Of a stretch of 64,000 nucleotides of DNA, positions 16,744 through 25,539 are shown in pieces. Both the position numbers and the translations under genes were made by a program. Every line of letters begins with the position of its first letter. The first letter of the stretch is position 1. A model generated the notes under the pieces. That model was not told where the DNA came from and made no database searches. It worked only from the letters and a program-made list of their open reading frames with translations. Origin of the DNA: Phormidium tenue FACHB-886 (lineage in GTDB: Bacteria > Cyanobacteriota > Cyanobacteriia > Elainellales > Elainellaceae); contig NZ_JACXWX010000007.1 of NCBI RefSeq assembly GCF_014764505.1, positions 1 to 64,000 of the forward strand, read 5' to 3'.

Positions 16744-17688
16744 CTACCGAGGAACAGGCACTTGTCCCAGCAGTGAGCCAATCACGCTATCGATCTTCAG
16801 CCCGTCTAACTGGGCTTCTGGACGCAGAATCAACCGATGCCGCAGCAGGGGCGGCGCGATCGTCTTGACGTCATCCGGTGTCACGTAGTCCCGACCTGAC
16901 AGCCAGGCATTCGCCTTGCTTGCCTGCAGCCAGGCAACTGCCGAGCGCGGCGAAGATCCCAATGCCAAATCCGGATGCTGGCGGGTGCGCTGAACGAGTG
17001 CCAGCAGGTAGTCCAGCAGTGCCTCCGAAACTTCCACTGCCCGCACCTGCTGCCGCGCCGACAGCACTTCAGCAACCGAGGCGATCGGCTTCAGCTTTGA
17101 TAGATTGAGCCGTTTGGTTTGCAGACCCGCTTGGGCATTGACTAGCATCTGCCGTTCGGCTTTGGGATCGGGGTAATCCACAATCAGTTTGAACAGGAAG
17201 CGATCGAGCTGGGCTTCTGGTAATGGATAGGTGCCTTCAAACTCCAGCGAGTTTTGCGTGGCGATCACCCAAAACAGCTCTGGCAGCGCCATGCTTTCGC
17301 CGTCTAACGTCACCTGCTGCTCTTCCATAGCTTCCAGCAGGGCTGACTGCGTTTTAGGCGGGGTGCGGTTGATTTCATCTGCCAGCAAGATTTCCGTGAA
17401 TACAGGCCCTTGCTTCAGCGTAAAACTGCGCGTATTGAAGTCAAAAATATTCGTGCCTAAAATATCCGAGGGCAGCACGTCCGGCGTTAGCTGAATTCGC
17501 CGAAACTCCGCCTGCACCAGCTGCGCCAATGCCTTCACGGTCAGCGTTTTACCCGTTCCCGGCACGCCTTCCAAGATCACATGCCCCCCTGACAGCAACG
17601 CCACCATCAGCTGATGCACCAGTTCTGGCTGACCTACCACAATTTGACTGAGAGATTGAGCAAGTTGAGCGAAGAGGGAAGTGTTCAC
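16744..17688 (-). CDS. MoxR-type AAA+ ATPase
   Basis: A 314-residue AAA+ chaperone-like ATPase. Walker A is GVPGTGKT at residues 41-48, Walker B LLADEINRTPP with D104/E105, sensor 1 near WVIATQN, and the C-terminal lid is present. MoxR proteins help mature or insert cofactors into partner complexes, often with von Willebrand A-domain proteins. It is the last gene of a minus-strand run with DUF4129 and DUF4350 membrane proteins. The start is GTG 17688; no strong ribosome binding site is seen. No DUF58 (VWA-like) gene, the usual companion, is adjacent. Confidence 0.9.
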   Translation of the reverse strand: MNTSLFAQLAQSLSQIVVGQPELVHQLMVALLSGGHVILEGVPGTGKTLTVKALAQLVQAEFRRIQLTPDVLPSDILGTNIFDFNTRSFTLKQGPVFTEILLADEINRTPPKTQSALLEAMEEQQVTLDGESMALPELFWVIATQNSLEFEGTYPLPEAQLDRFLFKLIVDYPDPKAERQMLVNAQAGLQTKRLNLSKLKPIASVAEVLSARQQVRAVEVSEALLDYLLALVQRTRQHPDLALGSSPRSAVAWLQASKANAWLSGRDYVTPDDVKTIAPPLLRHRLILRPEAQLDGLKIDSVIGSLLGQVPVPR

Positions 17689-17720
17689 GCGGGGAGGGGA
17701 ATGAGGGATGAGAGGGAAGA

Positions 17721-18854
17721 TTACAGATGGCGGCGAATTGCTTCGATATTCCTCACCCAGGTTAGCAACTCTTCGTCGCTCAAATGTCGCTTATCTGTTC
17801 GTAATGCCAAAATTGCCGATAATTCTGCTGCAGATCGCCCCGTTTGCTGTTCCCAAGCGGCAAGCACTACCGAAGGCTCTAGTAGATCTGTTCCCAAGCC
17901 GAGCGATCGCTGCACGTTAAGCTGCTCTGCTTTGCCAATGGTTTCCACTACAAAGTCGCTGCTGTTAGCTTTGTGCAGAACGCTGGCAAGGGCTTGGATA
18001 TAGGCTTGGCTGTTGTCCGGCTGCGGCTCAGTAATTTTGAGGGGAGCACCAAGGCGCTGGTTCTGCCCCCAGACCAACACCAGCAGCATGACGATCGCCT
18101 GCACCACCACGACGGCGATCGGTGTTCTAGCCAGGTATGCCAGGACACCGCCTGAGGCTTCTTGGGTGATGGTTTCTTCGTCTTTGTAGCCGTGCAGGTA
18201 TTCATCCACAAAGATGGGATGTCCGGGCGCGGTGACAAGCTCTTGGAGGAACTTGAAGTTTCCTGGCTCATCCTGGTAGGCGTTGGCTGCGAGATGGGGC
18301 GTGGCAGCAGAAATAATTTGCCCTTTGCCGATCGCCTCGCGCCAAACGACAGCACCATACTGGTCTTGCAACAATGCCTGTTGAGGCGGCAAGCGGCGGC
18401 TCGTTTCGATTTTGACTTTACCCACGGGACTGTCTAGCGTTGAGCGAAAGGGGGCTTTGGTGGGAGGTGGATTTTCGCCCAGCCGCACCAGCACATTGCC
18501 TTGTTTAAACCAGTCCTCTGAAGGAGTGCCCGTCCACCAACCCACGCCAGGATTGACCTGCACCAGCGTCAGCGGGGTTTGCGCCTGTGCCACCGGAAAC
18601 CGAACCGAAGTTGCGCCATCTGGGTCGCGATTCTGAGCGGGTTCAGTGAGCTGCTCTAGCGGCTTGCGCCATTGCTGAATCGAGATGCCTTGCTGCTGCA
18701 TGAAGGCATACCAGGCACCATAGCCGTCTGGGAACCGACTATAAGTAGAGCCAGACTGTAGAGGAGCCGTGCGGGGAGCAGCAACCAAGCTGAGCAGAAT
18801 CAGCACCAAAAGGGCGATCGCCCCGACCCAAACCCAGCGCTTCTTCAAGTTCAC
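17721..18854 (-). CDS. DUF4350 membrane-anchored protein
   Basis: A 377-residue protein with an N-terminal membrane segment (residues 9-27), an extracytoplasmic domain that begins YSRFPDGYGAWYAFMQQQGI, which is the hallmark start of DUF4350, a second membrane segment near 245-265, and a cytoplasmic helical tail. DUF4350 has a GATase-like fold without a known activity and normally travels with MoxR and DUF4129. The GTG start overlaps the stop of the DUF4129 gene by four bases (GTGA), so translation is probably coupled; MoxR follows after 32 nt. Confidence 0.8.
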   Translation of the reverse strand: MNLKKRWVWVGAIALLVLILLSLVAAPRTAPLQSGSTYSRFPDGYGAWYAFMQQQGISIQQWRKPLEQLTEPAQNRDPDGATSVRFPVAQAQTPLTLVQVNPGVGWWTGTPSEDWFKQGNVLVRLGENPPPTKAPFRSTLDSPVGKVKIETSRRLPPQQALLQDQYGAVVWREAIGKGQIISAATPHLAANAYQDEPGNFKFLQELVTAPGHPIFVDEYLHGYKDEETITQEASGGVLAYLARTPIAVVVVQAIVMLLVLVWGQNQRLGAPLKITEPQPDNSQAYIQALASVLHKANSSDFVVETIGKAEQLNVQRSLGLGTDLLEPSVVLAAWEQQTGRSAAELSAILALRTDKRHLSDEELLTWVRNIEAIRRHL

Positions 18855-19432
18855 GAGGTTGGCTCCTGGCTGAGCTGCTGAAACGCTTGCCAGCAGCGAT
18901 CGAACTGTTCCGCTGAGATGGTTGCTTGACTAAAACACAGCCGTTCGTGCGTTTGGATCAGCACTTGGTAAGGCTGGGGACGATCGAGCGTGGGCAACAG
19001 CCGCAGATATTCGCCGTCCGTACGGCTAACAGCTTGATCAATAAGGTGGCGATCGTTTAGCTGCTGCAGGGTTGCCATGTAGAGGGCACGGCAGGCTTCG
19101 CGGTAATTGCTCTGCTGTTGAGCAGTGCGCGACTGCTGCAGCCAGTCTGTGACCGAGCGTTGCTCAGCCTGGGGAACGGGATGGGTCTGCCGTCTGCTCC
19201 AGGAAGCGGCAACCAGCGGACGGAAACGCCGATAGAGCCACCAGCCCAAGAAAGCAGCTAGACCCAGCACCAGCAGCCAAAACAGCCCGCGCAGCAGCCA
19301 CTCAGGGGGCTGAAAATTGTTGGGTTGAGCATCAGACGAACCGGCAAACAGCCGCTCCAGCCATTCTCCAAACTGCTGCTGGAGCTGGCGAATTTGCCAG
19401 TCGGGGTTAGTTTTCTCAAACGATCCAGCCAC
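18851..19432 (-). CDS. DUF4129 membrane protein
   Basis: A 193-residue protein with one strong membrane segment (about residues 47-67, LLRGLFWLLVLGLAAFLGWWLY) and a cytoplasmic C-terminal helical domain (YREACRALYMATLQQLNDR ... DGEYLRLL) that defines DUF4129, related to transglutaminase-associated C-termini. It starts with GTG 19432, 15 nt after the response regulator stop, and overlaps the DUF4350 gene. Its job is not known; linkage to MoxR suggests it belongs to an ATP-dependent envelope maturation complex. Confidence 0.8.
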   Translation of the reverse strand: MAGSFEKTNPDWQIRQLQQQFGEWLERLFAGSSDAQPNNFQPPEWLLRGLFWLLVLGLAAFLGWWLYRRFRPLVAASWSRRQTHPVPQAEQRSVTDWLQQSRTAQQQSNYREACRALYMATLQQLNDRHLIDQAVSRTDGEYLRLLPTLDRPQPYQVLIQTHERLCFSQATISAEQFDRCWQAFQQLSQEPTS

Positions 19433-19447
19433 GGTGTAGAAAGAGGA

Positions 19448-20098
19448 TTATGCCATACTGTTTTCGATCGCCCAACGTGCAAGCTCAGTGCGGTTGTGTA
19501 GGCCCGTTTTGCCCAGCATGTTGCTGACGTGGCTTTCGATCGTCCGCTGGCTGACGTTGAGTTCGTCGGCAATTTCGCGGTTTGCCATGCCGCGTGCCAC
19601 AAACTGCACTACCCGCAGCTCGGTCGGCGTTAGCTCCACATCAAACGGCACCTGGATTTTGGGAGCACTGTCGGTATTTTTGTCCTGTCGCTGAATCAGA
19701 CGAGAGGCTTGCTTCAAGGAAGACTCCACCTGCGCCACGAGTTCCTCTGGTTCGAACGGCTTCACCATGTACACATCTGCACCCGTGTTTAGCCCCTTGA
19801 CTCGATCCTGACTTTGCCCCTTTGCCGACAGAAACAACACCGGAATCCAGTTAGTGCGCGGATTTTTGCGGACATGCTCCACCAGCGAATAGCCATCCAT
19901 CTGAGGCATCATCACATCGCAAATGATCATGTCTGGGGTTTCTTTGTCTAGAACCTCCAGCGCTTCTTGACCATTCTCTGCAGTGATCACCTCGTATCCC
20001 CGGAATTCCAGATAGTCTTTGACCAGCAAAATCAAGTTAGGGTCATCATCAATCAGCAAAAGCCGTTTGTGTTCGCTCACACTGTTATCCTTGCTCAT
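19448..20098 (-). CDS. NarL/FixJ-type response regulator (Ycf29/Rre1-like)
   Basis: A 216-residue two-domain regulator. The receiver has the acidic pair D17/D18/D19, phospho-Asp61 (IICDVMMPQMDG) and the KPFEPEEL signature. A linker leads to a LuxR-type HTH (about 150-210: LTPTELRVVQFVARGMANREIADELNVS in pieces, followed by the recognition helix). The form resembles plastid Ycf29 and cyanobacterial Rre1. No kinase is adjacent. It is the first gene of a tight minus-strand run with DUF4129, DUF4350 and MoxR (15-nt gap, then an overlap), which is unusual and suggests shared expression. Confidence 0.88.
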   Translation of the reverse strand: MSKDNSVSEHKRLLLIDDDPNLILLVKDYLEFRGYEVITAENGQEALEVLDKETPDMIICDVMMPQMDGYSLVEHVRKNPRTNWIPVLFLSAKGQSQDRVKGLNTGADVYMVKPFEPEELVAQVESSLKQASRLIQRQDKNTDSAPKIQVPFDVELTPTELRVVQFVARGMANREIADELNVSQRTIESHVSNMLGKTGLHNRTELARWAIENSMA

Positions 20099-20279
20099 GC
20101 TTGTTTACTCGCCACGCTTGTTATCCGATCTGCTGAGTCGATGCAAATTCTAGCCGAATGAGATCCAGTCCAGTACATGATATCCAGTATTTCCACATAA
20201 CACTAAAATTACCCAGAAAATCTTCAGTGATCTCAATGATGTGAAAATTTCTAGCGTGGGCACAAAGAATCGCCAGAAT

Positions 20280-20762
20280 TCAGCGCTTCAGCTCCTGTTC
20301 GATCGCCGCCTTCAGCTCAGGTGAGTCGGGGGCGATGCTGCTGCGGTAGCGAGCTACCACTTCTCCTGCTTTGCTAATCAAGAATTTTTCAAAGTTCCAA
20401 GCCACATCCGTTATGGGGGGCAGGGCGTGGGTGAGGCGCTCATATAGCGGGTGCTGCTGGCTGCCCTTGGCGTGAACTTTGTCAAATAGCTCGAAGGTAA
20501 CGCCGTAGTTGCGATCGCAAAATTGGGCGATCTCGGCATTCGTATCTGGTTCCTGTGCACCAAAGTCATTGCAAGGAAAGCCCAACACGCGCAGTCCAGC
20601 ATTGCGATACGTTTGATTAAGCTGTTCCAAGCCCCGATACTGTGGGGTATAGCCGCAGTAGGAAGCCACATTCACGACTAGCAAAACTTTGCCCGCATAG
20701 TCGCTCAAGGGTTTGTCTTGCCCATCGATCGTTTTCACAGTGAGATCAGAAATTGTAGCCAT
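20280..20762 (-). CDS. gpx: Glutathione peroxidase-type thiol peroxidase
   Basis: About 160 residues. Reduces hydroperoxides with a cysteine (not selenocysteine) active site. Peroxidatic C36 is in NVASYCGYTPQY; the FPCNDFGAQEP motif (with a second Cys likely to resolve) and WNFEKFL complete the conserved tetrad. Cyanobacterial homologues use NADPH or thioredoxin and act on lipid peroxides. ATG 20762 gives the usual N-terminus; an upstream TTG (20801) adds 13 atypical residues. It is followed downstream by the response-regulator run after a gap of about 180 nt. Confidence 0.92.
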   Translation of the reverse strand: MATISDLTVKTIDGQDKPLSDYAGKVLLVVNVASYCGYTPQYRGLEQLNQTYRNAGLRVLGFPCNDFGAQEPDTNAEIAQFCDRNYGVTFELFDKVHAKGSQQHPLYERLTHALPPITDVAWNFEKFLISKAGEVVARYRSSIAPDSPELKAAIEQELKR

Positions 20763-20814
20763 AGAAGAAATCGAATCAGCTAAAACAATTGTATTGCTCA
20801 AGTCCTACTCAGGT

Positions 20815-21243
20815 TTATTCCTGGCTCAGTTCGGCTGTAGGTTCAAGCTTCGTTTCAGGAAGTGGATGAACTAGAAAAGCATACTCCTGTACGATTTGAT
20901 TCCTGATCACATGTTCATTAATAATTCGCTCAATGACTTCTGGGGTTGCGCTATGGTACCAGACGCCATCAGGATAAACGACTAGAATAGGTCCTTTCTG
21001 ACAGACGCGTAGACAGTTGGCTTTAGTGCGAAATACGCAAGTCGGGCGAGCGATCGTCGGCTGATCCAACCCCAACTGCTTCAGCCGTTTTTTCAGATAA
21101 TCCCAAGCTTCTAAGGTGGCTTGCTTATCACAGCACTTTGGCAGGGTTTGATCGGCGCAGATGAAGAGATGTCGTTGAATCTGCGGCAAACCAAGAGCTT
21201 GGACACAGGCATTTAGATCAGAAGCACCGTTATCAGGGGACAT
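20815..21243 (-). CDS. Thioredoxin-like [2Fe-2S] ferredoxin
   Basis: A 142-residue electron carrier of the thioredoxin-like 2Fe-2S family. The four cluster cysteines appear in the expected order: C in HLFICADQ, C(C) in LPKCC about ten residues later, then C..C in KANCLRVCQKGP. The typical VVYPDGVWY and the helix PEVIERIINEHV follow. A short acidic tail is present. It lies 52 nt upstream of the Gpx start on the same strand, so the two may be co-transcribed. The partner enzyme is unknown; it also faces the nitrite reductase gene across a shared regulatory region. Confidence 0.88.
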   Translation of the reverse strand: MSPDNGASDLNACVQALGLPQIQRHLFICADQTLPKCCDKQATLEAWDYLKKRLKQLGLDQPTIARPTCVFRTKANCLRVCQKGPILVVYPDGVWYHSATPEVIERIINEHVIRNQIVQEYAFLVHPLPETKLEPTAELSQE

Positions 21244-21464
21244 GAGAAAGCGGGGAGAAAGGGCGAATGAGCAAGGCTCGCTTCTGATCCTAGTTCACTC
21301 CTAGTCCACAGTGTCATCTTTCGCATCTGCTGCTAGCTAGAAACAAAACCTGAGAGTTTAAATGCTGACAAGCACCAAATTCAAGCAAAGAGCTTAGCTA
21401 AAGCTGTGTTTATGCGAAGATCGCATTGATTTCATACACGATTGATATCGAGCGGCAAGCTTTT

Positions 21465-21478
21465 GTAGCAAAATTTAC
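21465..21478. promoter_or_regulatory. NtcA-type box GTA-N8-TAC
   Basis: GTAGCAAAATTTAC fits the consensus of the cyanobacterial nitrogen regulator NtcA exactly. It is 175 bp upstream of nirB and about 220 bp upstream of the divergent ferredoxin gene. A clear TAN3T box at the usual 20-24 bp distance is not obvious on the plus strand; TATCAA occurs at 17 bp on the minus strand. So the direction of control is uncertain. Confidence 0.5.
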
Positions 21479-21579
21479 AATTTTGCCTTGAGATCTCTCC
21501 GAGGATGCTTTTGGGCCAAACGAGGGCGGGCTGGGCTGGGTTTCCAAAACGGGGTTGACCAGAGCAATTACCACCCCAA

Positions 21580-21609
21580 ACAGCGTTTCAGACAGCGTTT
21601 CAGACAGCG
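21580..21609. repeat. 12-bp tandem repeat in the nirB leader
   Basis: ACAGCGTTTCAG occurs two and a half times in a row, 45-74 bp upstream of the nirB ATG. Confidence 0.6.
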
Positions 21610-21653
21610 CCACAGCATTGCCCTCCACTCGCGACTAGAAGAGAATTCAGATA

Positions 21654-24206
21654 ATGCCGAAACATGATTCGCCTCGAAAAAACCTGATCGTAGTTGGCAA
21701 CGGGATGGTGGGGCACAAGTTTTTGGAGCAGATGATCGCCAAAGCCGCTCCAGACTGGAATTTAATTACATTTTGCGAAGAACCGCGCGTGGCATACGAT
21801 CGCGTTAACCTAAGCGGCTTCTTTACCGGCAAAACGGCAGGCGATCTATCCCTGGTGGAGCCAGGGTTTTACCAAGACCACAACATTCGGATTTATATTG
21901 GCGATAGAGCCGCTACTATCGATCGCGTCCAGAAGACCGTTACCTCTGCGAATGGTGTGACGCTGCCCTACGACAAGCTAGTGCTGGCAACTGGCTCTTA
22001 CCCTTTTGTGCCGCCGATTAAAGGCAACGATGCAGCAGGCACGTTTGTTTACCGGACGATCGAAGATTTGGAAGCAATGTCTGCTTACGCCAAGCGCTGC
22101 AAAGTAGGCGTGGTGATCGGCGGAGGCTTGCTGGGGTTGGAATGCGCCAACGCGCTCAGGAGCATGGGCTTGCAAACGCATGTGGTTGAATTTGCCTCCC
22201 GCTTGATGCCGGTTCAAGTAGATGACGTCGGTGGCGCAGTGCTGAAGCGCAAAATCGAAGAATTGGGAGTTAGCGTCCACACTAGCACAGCCACTACTGA
22301 GATCAGCGCAGACGAAAGCGGTGCGGTTCACAAGATGCTGTTTGCCGACGGCAGTGAACTCCAGACCGATATGATCGTCTTCTCGGCGGGCATCCGTCCG
22401 CGTGATGAACTGGCGCGGTCTTGCGGACTGGCGATCGGCGAGCGCGGCGGCATTGTGATCAACGACTCCTGCCAAACTTCTGACCCGGATATCTATGCGA
22501 TCGGCGAGTGCGCTCTTTACCAGAACCGTATCTATGGGCTGGTTGCTCCTGGCTACACGATGGCAAGCGTTGCGGCTGACCACCTCTGCGGAGGCAGCGC
22601 TACCTTTACCGGGGCAGATATGTCGACCAAGCTGAAGTTGCTGGGCGTGGATGTCGCTAGCTTTGGGGATGCATTCGGCAAAACGGCGGACGCGAAAGAG
22701 ATTGTTATCAGCGATACTATTCAGGGAACTTACAAGAAGCTCGTCATCGACGGGGCGAATAAACTGCTGCTGGGTGGAATTCTAATTGGAGATGCCGCTG
22801 CTTACGGCAACTTGCTGCAGCTTGTGCAGAACGCGATTCCGCTGCCGCCTCATCCCGAAGATCTGCTGATGCCGCCCCGCGAAGGCAAAGCAACCGTGGG
22901 CATCGATAGTTTCCCTGACACGGCGCAGATCTGCTCTTGCAACAACGTCACCAAAGGCGATCTCTGCCAAGCCATTCAAGCCAACAGCCTCACGGACATT
23001 GGCAGTGTTAAGCAATGCACCAAGGCGGGAACGGGCTGCGGTGGCTGCGTTCCCCTCGTCACGGACATCCTCAAGTCCGAGATGAAAAAAGCCGGATTAG
23101 AAGTTAAAAACCACCTATGCGAACACTTCCCCTACTCGCGCCAAGAGCTATTTCACCTGATCCGCACACAGGGTATCCAGACTTTCGAAGATCTGATCGC
23201 CCAACACGGTACAGGTCGCGGCTGCGAAATCTGCAAACCCGCCGTTGCCTCGATCCTGGCTTCGACCTGGAACGACTACATCCTCAACGCCCCTCTCGTG
23301 GGTTTACAAGACACGAATGATGCCTTCCTCGCCAACATCCAGCGCGACGGCACCTATTCTGTGATTCCGCGAATTCCTGGCGGCGAAATTACCCCAGACA
23401 GCCTGATTGTGCTGGGTCAAGTTGCCAAAGATTTTGGGCTCTACACTAAAATCACGGGCGGTCAGCGGATCGATCTACTCGGTGCTCGGGTCGATCAGCT
23501 GCCGCACATTTGGAAGCGCCTAGTGGATGCGGGCTTTGAGTCGGGGCATGCCTATGGCAAAGCCCTGCGGACGGTGAAATCTTGTGTGGGCAGCACTTGG
23601 TGCCGGTTTGGGGTGCAAGACTCGGTGGGGCTGGCGATCGAACTAGAGCTACGCTATCGCGGCTTACGTGCCCCTCACAAAATTAAATGTGCCGTCTCTG
23701 GCTGCACCCGCGAATGCGCCGAAGCGCAAAGCAAAGACATCGGGGTGATTGCCACTGAAAACGGCTGGAACCTCTATATCTGCGGCAATGGCGGCATGAA
23801 GCCGCAGCACGCCGTCTTGCTGGCTGCCGACATCGACAAAGAAACGTTGATCAAATACTGCGATCGCGTCTTGATGTTCTACATCCGCACTGCCAACCGC
23901 CTAGAGCGTACCGCAACCTGGCTCAACAAGCTAGAAGGCGGCATCGATTATCTAAAACAGGTTGTGATTGAAGACTCGCTGGGCATCTGCGAGCAGCTCG
24001 AAGCTGAAATGGCATACCAAGTCGCTACCTACGCCTGCGAATGGAAAGCGACGATCGAAGATCCACAGAAGCTAGAGCGCTTCACGCACTTTGTCAACTC
24101 TGACCAGCCCGATCCTCACCTGCTTCAGGTTGAAGAACGCGGACAAATCCGCCCTGCCTACGAGCATGAGCGGCCCGCCTTGGCGATCGGCAATGGACAC
24201 GGTTAA
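21654..24206 (+). CDS. nirB: NAD(P)H-dependent nitrite reductase, large subunit
   Basis: Cytosolic enzyme that reduces nitrite to ammonium with NAD(P)H. The 850-residue chain has the NirB order: FAD/NAD-binding pyridine nucleotide oxidoreductase (1-310), a first BFD-type [2Fe-2S] domain with CSCN at about 427 and CTKAGTGCGGC, a second BFD-like helical segment (GRGCEICKP), and the sirohaem/[4Fe-4S] reductase half with C644-x5-C650 (CVGSTWC) and C683-x3-C687 (CTREC). Most cyanobacteria use ferredoxin-dependent NirA instead, so this is notable. nirD follows after 105 nt, and an NtcA-like box lies upstream. ATG 21654. Confidence 0.95.
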   Translation: MPKHDSPRKNLIVVGNGMVGHKFLEQMIAKAAPDWNLITFCEEPRVAYDRVNLSGFFTGKTAGDLSLVEPGFYQDHNIRIYIGDRAATIDRVQKTVTSANGVTLPYDKLVLATGSYPFVPPIKGNDAAGTFVYRTIEDLEAMSAYAKRCKVGVVIGGGLLGLECANALRSMGLQTHVVEFASRLMPVQVDDVGGAVLKRKIEELGVSVHTSTATTEISADESGAVHKMLFADGSELQTDMIVFSAGIRPRDELARSCGLAIGERGGIVINDSCQTSDPDIYAIGECALYQNRIYGLVAPGYTMASVAADHLCGGSATFTGADMSTKLKLLGVDVASFGDAFGKTADAKEIVISDTIQGTYKKLVIDGANKLLLGGILIGDAAAYGNLLQLVQNAIPLPPHPEDLLMPPREGKATVGIDSFPDTAQICSCNNVTKGDLCQAIQANSLTDIGSVKQCTKAGTGCGGCVPLVTDILKSEMKKAGLEVKNHLCEHFPYSRQELFHLIRTQGIQTFEDLIAQHGTGRGCEICKPAVASILASTWNDYILNAPLVGLQDTNDAFLANIQRDGTYSVIPRIPGGEITPDSLIVLGQVAKDFGLYTKITGGQRIDLLGARVDQLPHIWKRLVDAGFESGHAYGKALRTVKSCVGSTWCRFGVQDSVGLAIELELRYRGLRAPHKIKCAVSGCTRECAEAQSKDIGVIATENGWNLYICGNGGMKPQHAVLLAADIDKETLIKYCDRVLMFYIRTANRLERTATWLNKLEGGIDYLKQVVIEDSLGICEQLEAEMAYQVATYACEWKATIEDPQKLERFTHFVNSDQPDPHLLQVEERGQIRPAYEHERPALAIGNGHG

Positions 24207-24311
24207 TCGAGCAGCAATGCGAGAGGTTGAATGCTGCGCTGGTCCACATGTTTTGCAATAGGCAAGCAGCCTCTCGCCCTTACATCTTTATGGTTTTTCT
24301 TACCCAACACT

Positions 24312-24668
24312 ATGGTTCAATCTCTTTCTAATCCGCAAACGATTACGACCTGGACAACTGTTTGTGCGCTCGATCGTATCCTGCCTAATGCGGGCGTTTG
24401 TGCATTGGTCAATGGGCAGCAGGTGGCGATTTTTCGAGTAGGTGATGGCGATCAGCTTTATGCGATCGCTAACTACGATCCGTTTAGCAAGGCTTATGTA
24501 CTGTCACGAGGAATTGTGGGCGATCGAAACGGTATTCCCAAAGTAGCATCGCCGATTTATAAGCAAAATTTTGACTTGACGAACGGCCAGTGCCTCGATG
24601 ATGCAACAGTGAGTGTGCCAACGTTTTCCGTTAGGGTGATTGAGCAGCAGGTGCAAGTTTGCGTTTAA
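24312..24668 (+). CDS. nirD: Nitrite reductase small subunit (Rieske-like fold)
   Basis: A 118-residue Rieske-fold partner of NirB. TTVCALDRILPNAGVCALVNGQQVAIFRV and the closing strand QCLDDATVSVPTFSVRV are family features. As in other NirD proteins the Cys/His ligands of a real Rieske cluster are absent, so it is structural. The frame is open further upstream to 24231, but ATG 24312 gives the normal start. It ends 26 bp from the convergent OmpR-type regulator gene. Confidence 0.92.
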   Translation: MVQSLSNPQTITTWTTVCALDRILPNAGVCALVNGQQVAIFRVGDGDQLYAIANYDPFSKAYVLSRGIVGDRNGIPKVASPIYKQNFDLTNGQCLDDATVSVPTFSVRVIEQQVQVCV

Positions 24669-24694
24669 TCCGCTGAACCAAAGTTTTTCTACAG

Positions 24695-25390
24695 TCACGA
24701 GCTTTGTTCGCTTGCTGTGCCAAACCGATAGCCTTTTCCGTACACCGTGTGGATTAGAATAGATTCGCCTTCTGCTTCAATCTTGCGTCGGAGTAGACGA
24801 ATTTGAGCAGCCAAAACATTACTACTGGGTTTTTCGCCTTCGTTCCAGAGATGAGCGTATATTTGCTCATGGGTCAGCAGTTGGTTGGGGTGCTGCATTA
24901 AATAAGCCAAAAGCTGGCTCTCTTTTTCAGAAAGCTCGATTAGGCGACCTTGGCGAGAAGCGAGCTGGCTCTCCAGATTTAACTCCAGCCCCTCTACAGA
25001 TAATCGCTGTGGAGCAGCAGGTTCCAGCGTTGGTGGACGGCGAAGGAGCGCCCGCACCCGTGCCAGCAGCTCTCGCAGCTCGAACGGCTTAATTAGATAA
25101 TCATCCGCGCCTGCGTCCAAGCCATCCACCCGATCGTCTAGCGTATCTTTTGCGGTTAAGAACAAAACGGGAGTGGTGTCCCCCTGCGATCGCAAATCTT
25201 GGCAAATCTCCAGTCCGGTTTTGTGTGGCAGCATCCAGTCCAGAATTAGCAGATCGTATTGTTTTTGGTCGGCAAGCTGCTTGCCTTGAAGCCCATTATG
25301 CGCGATATCCACCTCATATCCCTGCCGCTGTAGAATGCGGCTCAGGGGTTCGGTCAGTTCGGCTTCATCATCCACCAATAGGATCTGCAT
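24695..25390 (-). CDS. OmpR/PhoB-type response regulator (RppA-like)
   Basis: A 231-residue regulator. The receiver has D7/D8, phospho-Asp51 (LLILDWMLPHKTG), the conserved T and K (FLTAKD ... LIKPFE). The winged-helix domain spans about 125-225 (LSEKESQLLAYLMQHPNQLLTHEQIYAHLW ... TVYGKGYRF in pieces). Overall form matches cyanobacterial RppA/NrsR-type regulators, which respond to redox or metals, but this is family-level inference. No kinase is adjacent; the kinase at 54085-55518 is a conceivable partner elsewhere in the window. Confidence 0.88.
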   Translation of the reverse strand: MQILLVDDEAELTEPLSRILQRQGYEVDIAHNGLQGKQLADQKQYDLLILDWMLPHKTGLEICQDLRSQGDTTPVLFLTAKDTLDDRVDGLDAGADDYLIKPFELRELLARVRALLRRPPTLEPAAPQRLSVEGLELNLESQLASRQGRLIELSEKESQLLAYLMQHPNQLLTHEQIYAHLWNEGEKPSSNVLAAQIRLLRRKIEAEGESILIHTVYGKGYRFGTASEQSS

Positions 25391-25539
25391 CAGCTAGGCT
25401 CAAAGAGTTGCCGGAATAGGACTGGCACAGCCGCAGACAACGTTTGTGCTGCCTTCTAGATTATCATCGGTCAGTGTTTCAGGGGCTGCGGGAGGGTTAT
25501 GATAACGGTGCAGGCAAAGGGATACAGTTGGCGATTGCT

